A stretch of 64,000 nucleotides of DNA from Marchantia polymorpha subsp. ruderalis. Lineage: Eukaryota; Streptophyta; Marchantiopsida; Marchantiales; Marchantiaceae. Shown piece after piece: positions 55,551 to 64,000 of the stretch; position 1 is the first letter of the stretch, and each line of letters opens with the position of its first letter. The stretch is from NCBI GenBank assembly GCA_037833965.1, contig AP031354.1, forward strand, positions 29,614,001 to 29,678,000, written 5' to 3'. Below the pieces are notes generated by a model, which worked only from the letters and a program-made list of their open reading frames with translations, made no database searches and was not told the DNA's origin. The position numbers and the translations under genes were made by a program.

Positions 55551-57200
55551 TATATATTTTTCTTAAATATATAATACATATACGATACATATATAAAAAT
55601 AAATATATACATATACACATTTAAATTATATATTGTTTCAATTTGTATAAGATTTTTTATTTCTACATTTAAGATGATATCAAAAAATATCATTTATATA
55701 TTATAATATGAAAAATTAAAATAATTATTATGTATTTCTTTAAGATTAACAGTATTTTTGAATAAAATTTTTTTATTATGAATTTAAATAATTTTTTATT
55801 TAAAAAATTTGATAAAATTATTCTTCAATTTAAAACCATTAAAAAATGTTTTATATCTTACTGATATCCAAAGTTGATTATAAAAATTTCTATGAAATAT
55901 GTGTCACAAAATCTTTTAACATAGTCTCATAAACACAAACTCACAAACTAACAAAACACACATCTACAACAATGAAAAAATTATCTTATTCAACTTTGAA
56001 TACTACGCTTATGAAAATATCTTGGGTTTTATGCACAAAAAAGTTTGATTTGTGTTATGAATAATTTTGATAATCTTTTATGTAACTTTATGATTATATA
56101 GATGATAACATTTATAAATAAAGAAAAGTTAACTTAAAGATAAAACACAAACTTTGAAGGTGAAAGATATTTACAATGAAACTACTCTTATTCATGTAAA
56201 TTTTTCCAACATTATAAGAAGATAAAATTTCACTTCAACCATACTATTTATTCATTATTGATCAATGACATGACATATCTAACAAGCACACATATCATAT
56301 TTGCTGACGTGACAACTATTGTCAATATATCTCATATTTTTTGACACAAATTTTACATAAAAGTATTTTCTTTAAAAAAATGATAAATTATTTATCATAT
56401 ATTTTTTGTCTGGAAATTTTTTTAAGTCAATTGATGTAATAGAAACGTATTTATTTCAAGGTTGAAATTGCTAACAATATCAGGATAAAAAACTGGTATC
56501 ACATCTTATTGATAATTTGAAATAATATTTTATATGTGTTAAGAGCAATATCAGAATCACTAAAATGCACTAGTTATTTCATTTTGGATCATGAAATGAA
56601 ATGAAAATCTCAGAATTGTTAACCTCTATTATTAAAAAATATTTCATGATATGATATATTTTTTTTATCATGATGCATAGAAATGTTCTAAGTTTTTTAT
56701 GTTTATCAATTCAATTTTCCAGTTGATTCTCTATCATGATGATATTCATTCATAATGACACATCATAAATGTATTTTTTCAACCATTATGATGGGATTTT
56801 TTGTAATCTATTAATGTTGACAAGATCTGCAATCTTAGTTTTGACTATTATATACTTTATCTTTCTGTCACTTTTTCCATAACAAAAAATTTATTTCTAT
56901 TATAGCAACGTGCCTTTAAATGGATCTGATAAAATCTTCAGCCCCTAGCATGCTCTCATAAGCTCAGAATCTAGACGCATAAAGTACTCACTTGTCAAAG
57001 GAATCAATTTGAAGATCATAAGCTTGCTAGACACAATGAAATTGGTACTATCATTTATTCCATTGTCCAAAAAAATTTCTGATATAAAATGTGGAAAGAG
57101 CAATACACTTTTGCATCTTGGAAGACCATATATGAGCCAAGACTTGCTGTGATGACTAATCTAACTCAACTTATCATTGGAGCATTGAAGAGGTTAAACA
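55551..57200. other. AT-rich DNA, nothing recognised
   Basis: Extremely AT-rich (55560-56000 especially), with no coding frame and no terminal repeat found. Confidence 0.5.
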
Positions 57201-57372
57201 TGTTCTTAAGATAAAAGAGTTCTTAAGAGAGACATATCCTCATTCCACTTGAGTTGGACTTGGAGATGCAGGGAGGGATTGGACTATATATACAAAACAC
57301 TTCGGGAGTTTCATCGTTCAACATTTGTGCTCATTTACGATGTCTTACTGGATCCAATATTTTATATACTAA

Positions 57373-57690
57373 ATATGCAAATTATTAGAACATATACTAG
57401 CATGTGGCATTGAAAGAAAGATAACCATAATTGATGACGCTTGTTCTCGTCCACTAGTTCAAGTTATCACCGATATTGGAGTTCTGCATGTACGAGACAT
57501 AAGTGATACAGTTGGAGACATAGTGATTATCATGAGAAAGTTTAGTTATGTACTTTTTTTTCAGCACACATTATTTCAGCATTTATCTGTTGTGCTATGT
57601 ACCTGGATAGTTGTGGCTGCATTATGCATTTTGTTTCATGTGTCTCCCTTCTCTTGTACAGCAGAGAGATTCCACATGACGAGATAAGAA
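57373..57690 (+). other. Open frame of about 105 codons, possible gene relic
   Basis: A stop-to-stop frame without an early ATG reads ICKLLEHILACGIERKI, then IIDDACSRPLVQVITDIGVL and HVRDISDTVGDIVIIMRKF, then a hydrophobic tail. The amino-acid pattern is more protein-like than the surroundings, but I recognise no family. A TATA-like GACTATATATACAAAA lies at about 57282-57297. It may be an exon relic or chance. Confidence 0.2.
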
Positions 57691-59110
57691 GCTTTGTGGA
57701 CTATCTCCCACTCTTCTTCTAGTCAACGAGTGAAATTACAGAGGTCCGAGCGAGTCTGCTCCCCTGCGGAGAAAAATACACTAAATAGAAGGAGACTTTT
57801 GGGACTGGGAGACCCCTTGTTTCCATCATTGCTCTTGCTGGGCCTCGCGCACATATTCTCTCATCATTATCATCACCATCAATGAGCCCAGTCCGAGAAT
57901 CCTGAATGAGAGCCTCTGCAGGACGAGCCTTTATCTCATATACAGTAGATCTCTTATATTCCTCTCGACGATGAATTCTCCAGCTAACCATTGGCCTTGT
58001 CCTCGTATAGCCCCGCCCTACATTGTACGAATCTATGATCTTATATGTAGTGCCACGGTTCGCAGTATTAACATAATAACTTTAATCAGGAATATCATTA
58101 ATTTATCATATGCTGTATAAAATTATTCTGATGCTCTCGTGAGTTGATTACTGTAATTATTCAAAACAGTAATATGAATTTCTCATGTAAACCTGCAGGA
58201 GAAGTGGGAAACATGGGAATATTAGGGGGACTCGGTTTGGTTTGAAAGAACTTAGAATCTGGGTGATAAGTCGTGGATGGCACAGAATGCAAAGAGTTTG
58301 ATATTGTCAAAGGAAAGGAGCAGTATTAAGAGCTGGAGTCCATAATTGTCTTCTTTGCGCCGTTTGACCCACAGGAACGAGAGAGACTGGGCTGGCCGAA
58401 TGTACACCTGGACTGGTCAAATACCGCGGACATGGATAGGGACAGTAAATCCCTTTGCCCCGCAAGCCCATTTTGTCCCCTTCTTCCCCGTCCACAGCCA
58501 CAATGGCGAAAGATGGCCTTTAACAGTAGCTAGCTTCCCCGTCGATCCCCTCTACGGGACGGGACAAGGATAGGTCCTGTCTGGTGCTTAGACTCTGTCC
58601 CGGTCCTCGTCCGTCGTCGGCAAGGCAGCCCCCGACGCAGCCCCCGTCGCAGCCCCAGGAGTGAGGGGCTATCGTATCCTCTGTCTTGGGGCGACCGGGT
58701 CGTCCCGTCAGCAGGCAGGAAGGTAGCCCCGGGCCGGGGGGTGGGGTGAGGTAAGCAGCGACGGCATTATGGCAGGAAGAATGAAGTGCTTGCGTGCCCC
58801 TGCCCCTCCCGTGCTCGTCCTCGTTCTTCCGTTCGGCCGGTCGGCTCTTAATCCACTCCGCACACGCAGCAGCAGACAGAAACGAGGGCACCGTTGTGTG
58901 GTTCCGTCCCCTACCCCTACCCCTTCTTCCCATTCATGCGAGCTTCGTCTCTCTCTTCCCCCCTTCCTTACCCCAACCCCCTTCCCCCCCGGTCTGGGTG
59001 CCTACTGTTCCCCCCTGTATACGGGAGAGATCGGTCGCGGATGCTGGGGGATGTGGACGAAGGCGGGGGCTAGCTCGGTAACTTTTCTCTCCTAAGATCA
59101 TCGATTGAGC
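57691..59110. other. Transition from AT-rich to GC-rich spacer
   Basis: AT-rich to about 58200, then GC-rich with C/G runs (58625-58745, 58900-58990). Frames at 58520-58933 (minus) and 58769-59095 (plus) overlap and are low complexity. No gene was identified. Confidence 0.4.
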
Positions 59111-59116
59111 TCTCAA

Positions 59117-59152
59117 TTCGGTCTGTCTGTCTGTCAGCCCTACAGACGGACA
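59117..59152. repeat. GTCT-repeat hairpin
   Basis: GTCTGTCTGTCTGTC is followed, after a short loop (AGCCCT), by ACAGACGGACAGACAG. The arms pair with about one mismatch over 14-15 bases. Confidence 0.75.
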
Positions 59153-60570
59153 GACAGCCTGTCAGGCCACGTCTAAATTGGAATTTTCGTACGAAGTTTA
59201 TCGGCCTTTTCTCTTGCGAGATGTGCTTCATTTCGCTCTTCTGAGATCGACCGAGTCTTAAACTCCTCGTTTCTTCCCATCCTTTTGCTGTCCCTCTGCT
59301 GGCTAGCGTCCCCCGGCTAGCTAGCTAGCGAGCAAGCGAGCTGGACGGACTCACACATTCTCGATAGTGTTTGTAGCTCTAGATCCATCGCTGAACTCCA
59401 TCGATCTATTTGTCGTCGATCGTGTTCGGCTCGGGGCAGGCCCCGACGAGAGGTTCGTTGCGCGAGCGTGAAAGCGACAGAAATGGAGAGGACTCGGAGG
59501 ATGAACAGGTAGCGAGTATCGGAAGGATCTATTTTTATGGTCCAGCGGACGAGGAGGAGGTGGAGGAGAGTAGTCAGTCCCCCGTGGTCAGTCAGTCAGT
59601 CAGGACTGGACCTCGTGCTCGGAAGTGGATGAAATTCATGCTCAGCTGGTTTAGGTTTGCCCGATAACGAATGCTGAGATAGATAGAGAGAGTGCAGAGA
59701 TTGAAGAGTGTGAGTTCTTTTTGAGAAACCTGCATCTCTGGAATCCGGATCTGTCACAGCATTGCCCACCACTCGCAGCAGCTGTAGCTCCGTCTTATTT
59801 TAATTTAGGTTTGTGATCGAGCGAGCGGAGCTTGGGGTCGACGACACAGGGCTGCAAATTCGCCGGGCTCTGTGCACTGTGCTCGTCCCGCGTGCCGCAC
59901 TTTCTTCCGCTGCTCACCCTCCCCCTCATCCTCCTCCTCCTCTTCTTTGCCCTCGCCCTTGCGTCCCCGCCTTCTTTCTTTCCTCGGGCTCCGACGCTGA
60001 TGCACTTCTTGGACTGAGAGTCTGCGAGCCCGGAGATCGTGACGAGGCCGTTTGGGGCATTGATTGATTGATTTTGCTTGGCGATGAGCAGATGAGAATG
60101 GGCAGGGTCAGAAGTAGCAGCAGCAGTAGTAGGATTAGGTGTTGGGCATGAGCGTGGTAGTAATGGCTTCGATCGAAGCGAACGCGTTGGATTTGTGGAT
60201 TGGTAGAAAGTAGGAGGAGGAGGAGGAGGAGGAGGAGGAAGTAGCAGCAGATCAGGAGATTTGGGTTTGCGAGTAGTGAAGAAGAAGTGAACTCGGGTCG
60301 CTGTGTTTGGGGAGAATGGACGCCGACTGTGATCATCGATCGCCGATCAGTTGATTGGAAAGAGGGAGGATGGTAGCGAAGGCGATCGAGAAGGGCTCGG
60401 CGAAAGGGAGATAGGAGAGCAGATTTGCTCGCGGGTTGCGATCAGGGGCTGGATTTTGGGGAATGGCGTGCTAGTGCAGGCGGTCAGTGAGTGAGTGAAT
60501 CGAGCGGATTCGTCGACGTCGAGATTGATTGTTGATGCGTGGAGGATAGAGGTGGAGCTAGGGATTGAAG
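59153..60570 (+). promoter_or_regulatory. Upstream and leader region of SCD2
   Basis: Contains GCTAGCTAGCTAGCG (59313-59327), AGG and AGC runs (60115-60130, 60212-60240) and several short upstream frames that all stop before the main ATG: MDADCDHRSPIS from 60315, MVAKAIEKGSAKGR from 60370, MAC near 60464, and MRGG from 60535. If these lie in the messenger they could reduce translation. No TATA box was placed with confidence. Confidence 0.4.
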
Positions 60571-62202
60571 ATGGCGAATGCGGATGGAAATTATGGATTT
60601 ACGTCGAGATCGAGGAATGGGTCATCGGAGGCAGGAGGAGCACCGAGCGGGCCGCACCATGTCAGATCGGCGTCGCATGCGTCGGGGCTCACGCCGGCGC
60701 GCAGAACGCAGGGCTACGCGAAGAGCGCAGCAGCAGCTCGCCTGGCGCAGGTGATGGCGTCGCACTCGGACGATTACGACGAGGACGAGCTGCAGTTCGA
60801 GCGGCAGCCGATGCCGTCCTACGGAGCGTCGAGGGATTCCTCGCCGCGAGTGGTGAGGCCGCCCTTCGGAGGCCTGGGCTCGCGGGATCCATCTCCCCGA
60901 GTCGTGCGCCCATTCAGCGACTCGATTCCGGCGCCTCGATTCACCGCCGTGCCCATGGCGCGACTCCCGCAGCGCAGCACGAAAATGCCGCCCTCGCTCC
61001 CTCCGACCTTGACCACGCGCACGAGCGATGTCTCGATCGAGTCGATCTCCGACATCCGCAGCAGCAATCCCTTGCGCAGACCGTCGACGGAGTTGAATCC
61101 CTCGACGCACCTCGATGTACCCCGGGGCGACTCCTCGTCCTTGAGGAATGGCAATCGAGAGCCCGAGCGCCGCGAGGAGGCAGCGCTGCGGGACGAGATC
61201 GATTTGCTGGAGGAGGACAAGGAGATTCTGAAGACCCGACTGACGGAGGCGGAGCAGAAATTGGCGGAGCGCGACCTGAGAATGAAGGAGCTCGAGAAGC
61301 AGGTGGCGAATCTGGGCGAGGGCATCTCCATGGAAGCTCGATTGCTGAGCAGAAAGGAGGCCGCCCTGCGCCAGCGCGAGGCCGCCCTCAAGGCCGCCAA
61401 GGAGCAGGTCAAGGACACGAAGGACGACGAGATTGCAGCTCTGCGCCTCGATGCCGACACGCTCAAGGCCGAGGCGCAGAGCGCAGCGGAGCGAGCCGAG
61501 GCTGCCGAGAAGGAGGTGCGTGGGCTGCGCAGTGTCACGCATCGAATGGTGCTCACGCAGGAGGAGATGGAGGAGATGGTGCTCAAGCGCTGCTGGCTCG
61601 CGCGCTACTGGGGCCTGGCAGCTCGCTATGGTGTGCTCGCAGAAGTGGCCAGCTCGAAGCACGAGCACTGGTCGGCTCTGGCTCCTCTGCCTCTCGAGGT
61701 GGTGATCTCTGCCGGCCACAGCGAGAGCACCAGCAGCACTCCTGGCCATCGCAAGACGCCCTCGATCCGAGATCTGAACGACCTCACGAGCGGCGAGGGC
61801 AACATCGAGGGCATGCTGGCTGTGGAGAAGGGCCTTCGGGAGCTGGCCTCTCTGAAGGTGGAGCAAGCCGTCATGCTGGCTATGGCGGAGAATCAGCATC
61901 CCAACGGGACCGTGCGAGGTGAGCTGACTGCGGAGGAGGTGGAGGATCTGCAATTCAAGCAGGCCTGGTTGGTGTACTTCTGGCGCCGGGCCAAGAATTA
62001 TAAGGTGGAGAAGGACATATCCGAGGAGAAATTGACTTACTGGAGGACTCGCAGCAATCAGGCCCCTTCCTCGCACGATATCGTGGATGTGGAGCGAGGC
62101 CTGTTGGAATTGCAGAAGCTGGGAATCGAAGAGCAGCTGTGGGAAGCTTCTCGGAAGGAAATTGCTGCACAAGCCTCCGGAAGGCTTGTAGACGAAGACT
62201 GA
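60571..62202 (+). CDS. SCD2: SCD2-like coiled-coil protein (stomatal cytokinesis defective 2)
   Basis: Intact frame of 543 residues from ATG 60571 (ATGGCGAAT) to TGA 62202. In Arabidopsis SCD2 works with the DENN protein SCD1 in exocytic and clathrin-mediated traffic, cytokinesis and cell expansion. The N-terminus is disordered and Ser/Arg-rich with the family motif [19 protein letters not shown] (44-62), an acidic stretch (67-73) and two SPRVVRP repeats (91-97, 108-114). A coiled coil spans about 199-325 ([20 protein letters not shown]). The conserved C-terminal half has [66 protein letters not shown] and [20 protein letters not shown]. Length fits the family. The gene is intronless here. 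Very GC-rich codon use opens long shadow frames on the other strand. Confidence 0.95.
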   Translation: MANADGNYGFTSRSRNGSSEAGGAPSGPHHVRSASHASGLTPARRTQGYAKSAAAARLAQVMASHSDDYDEDELQFERQPMPSYGASRDSSPRVVRPPFGGLGSRDPSPRVVRPFSDSIPAPRFTAVPMARLPQRSTKMPPSLPPTLTTRTSDVSIESISDIRSSNPLRRPSTELNPSTHLDVPRGDSSSLRNGNREPERREEAALRDEIDLLEEDKEILKTRLTEAEQKLAERDLRMKELEKQVANLGEGISMEARLLSRKEAALRQREAALKAAKEQVKDTKDDEIAALRLDADTLKAEAQSAAERAEAAEKEVRGLRSVTHRMVLTQEEMEEMVLKRCWLARYWGLAARYGVLAEVASSKHEHWSALAPLPLEVVISAGHSESTSSTPGHRKTPSIRDLNDLTSGEGNIEGMLAVEKGLRELASLKVEQAVMLAMAENQHPNGTVRGELTAEEVEDLQFKQAWLVYFWRRAKNYKVEKDISEEKLTYWRTRSNQAPSSHDIVDVERGLLELQKLGIEEQLWEASRKEIAAQASGRLVDED

Positions 62203-64000
62203 TAAAATCGCCTTTCCTCCCCCCGGCATTTTATGAAAAGCTGTGTTGCACATACCCCACATAGCGGATTGATACGTGATTAAATTCAATAAGTGCAGTA
62301 GAGATAGAGCATGTTCAAAACCTGAATACGAGGATTTTGCACCTTGGCATGCCTCGATCGAAATCAGTTCACACTCCGTGGGTTTTTCTCGTTCTCAGAT
62401 GGCTGCTGTGAGTGGCACTCGGCTGGCCTGCAGGCTGTAGAAAGTGTCTACAGGCACGGAAATGGATTACGTCACAGAGGTGGGATTGGATGGGGACTGA
62501 ATGAGGTGCAAGCCCTTCCGAGTTCCGACTGACTTTTGAGGTTTTCTGAAGCCGAAAGAGCGAATGCTGCTAGTAGGTGCAGGTGGGCCAACGTCTTGGA
62601 TTCATGAGAGGGAGTTTCTCAGCTTGGAGATCGATCGGTTGTGCACAGCACCTCTGGGCGAAGCTTTCGGCACCTACCTGTGTCTGCGAGGATGTAACTA
62701 GATTCTTGGTCGAATTATGCGCTCACGAAGGAAGTAGGCCGAGAGCTTTTTGTTCTGCATGCTTTGGAGGGGAAATCTTTAAAGTGGCCGCAATATGTCG
62801 ACACACCACAACGAGCCCTCGCAGGCCTCACGACGCTTCAGTCATCACAGCTCTGTTCCGTAGGTGTGGTAGATGACAGGGAGCGATCTGTTGTTCCTAC
62901 AGATGGGATATCTTCTCGTTTCTGTAATCTTAATTGAAGCAAAATGTCCAGAAGAATGAGACATTCGTTTTTTGAGATATGGATTCCAGTCAACCTCTCT
63001 TCTTAAGACTTAGGCTCCACACCAGGGCCAGGATACCAGCACCTTCTGTACTATCGACTCCTGGCCCCAGGGAGTTCTGGATGGACATTTGAAGTGTCGA
63101 GCGCAGGTTCTACGAGGGACCTGTTCTGTGTCTTGTTTTCCACATGGCGGCGATGTACTATTGTCCCGGACGCTATGATGAAATTACTAGTTCTGCCACT
63201 TCCTGTTACGCACATCCGGCGCTTGGCTTCCTGCGTGTATGTTCATTCATTGTGACGTGGAATACCACCCTGACAGGATTGAGAGTGGATGACGTATGAT
63301 TCTGTTGAGGTGCCGAGGGGTGTATGCGTATTTGAAGAGTGCTGCGCACTTGTACCATCGTCAATATTTGACACTACTATCTGGACTGAAAAAACTTGTA
63401 CCCCATTCTGGTTAAAGCCTATCGTGACCACAGGCAACAATGTACAGACGATCAAACCAGTTATATTAATTATTAAAAGACGTGCACTCAAGATTTTGTG
63501 GTTCTTCCCTAGCTCACTGACTGAAATGAGAACCTGCTTTGTTTTCTATGGAAGTGAAAAGAATGATAGTTGGTCGAATTGTCCATGTACTGTCTGAGCT
63601 ATGTCTCCATCCATGTTGCGAGTAGTACAGATTACAGGCTAACGAAGTCAGACATCTGTTCATTACTATGGGTCTATCAAAGATGAAGAGACAAGGGAGG
63701 TGAGGAACATCTTGAGGTGAGGTGCATCTTGATAGTGTTGTCGTACTTGGTGGAATGCTCACAAATTGAGGGCTTATCGTGAGAACTGGATGGCCTCCTG
63801 GTAGCTACCATCGGTAATCTTTTAGTCGTTGTGTCACGCATGATCTGGTTCATGAATATTATGAGAGTTTCAGTCTACCTCAAATAGTGATTTATGAACC
63901 ATGTGGAGATCTGCAGAAACGGTAAGAGGGTAAAAGTAGTGAGGAGCTGCCTCCCCTTACTTGCCTTCATTCATTGCGACATGCCTTTACCAATTCTCGT
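62203..64000. other. SCD2 3' flank, no further gene identified
   Basis: Begins with the presumed 3' UTR. A possible polyadenylation region is GATTAAATTCAATAAG near 62278-62293. Small frames farther on (for example 62577-62876, 63289-63597) show no family features. Confidence 0.45.

Noticed and set aside
60495-61922. 475-codon plus-strand frame overlapping SCD2
   Set aside because: Another frame of the same DNA; Arg/Gly/Ala-rich composition, no family.
60622-62289. 555-codon minus-strand frame over SCD2
   Set aside because: Antisense shadow of the GC-rich SCD2 gene; Leu/Arg/His-rich low-complexity protein without domains, while the plus strand matches SCD2 throughout.

Overview
The window looks like nuclear DNA of a land plant, most likely a bryophyte and perhaps a thalloid liverwort such as Marchantia. 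The grounds are plant-specific proteins (an SCD2 orthologue, an LCR/UFO-type F-box protein, fragments of a SLOMO-like F-box gene), GC-rich uninterrupted coding blocks in AT-rich spacers, and a repeat family built on CGCCTTCGGCG units that I associate from memory with Marchantia. The genus is inference. No bacterial-type operon, RBS, rRNA, tRNA or CRISPR array was found.

Layout. 1-4.2 kb: spacer, AT-rich then purine/pyrimidine-rich. 4.5-8.7 kb: a candidate four-exon host gene of unknown function on the plus strand, with a 40-codon upstream ORF. 10.1-27.3 kb: a nested retroelement complex. It holds a truncated inverted Ty1/copia end (10.15-10.61 kb), a copia LTR joined to a second element's 3' end (11.5-12.06 kb), and a leader separated from its gag-pol (22.6-26.7 kb) by about 10 kb of inserted DNA, then a 3' LTR (27.06-27.31 kb). 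The inserted DNA carries an array of hairpin-like units (13.44-13.98 kb), fragments of two host genes on the minus strand (SLOMO/FBL15-like at 14.56-15.29 kb, kanadaptin-like at 16.3-16.86 kb), and an LTR-retroelement-like fossil rich in CGCCTTCGGCG (17.63-22.33 kb). 28.4-30.7 kb: minus-strand Ty3-type gag fossil and a block related to the 17.6 kb repeat. 32-34.5 kb: GC-rich DNA with paired G-boxes, G-runs and a 43-bp tandem repeat. 34.5-44.9 kb: no convincing gene, but three strong hairpin/palindrome sequences at 41.5-42.4 kb.

44.9-46.2 kb: an intact minus-strand F-box gene with a miR394-like complementary site. 47.9-48.04 kb: a C-rich/G4 tract. 50.6-57.2 kb: AT-rich DNA with two tandem repeat fields, one of them split by a 1.1-kb pogo-like MITE with TA target duplication. 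60.57-62.2 kb: an intact, intronless SCD2 gene.

The host genes do not form a pathway in this window. SCD2 acts in membrane traffic and cytokinesis, and the F-box gene probably supplies an SCF substrate receptor. The most unusual content is the nested element complex with its chimeric gene capture, the two hairpin-forming repeat families, and the near-perfect palindromes at 41.5-42.4 kb.
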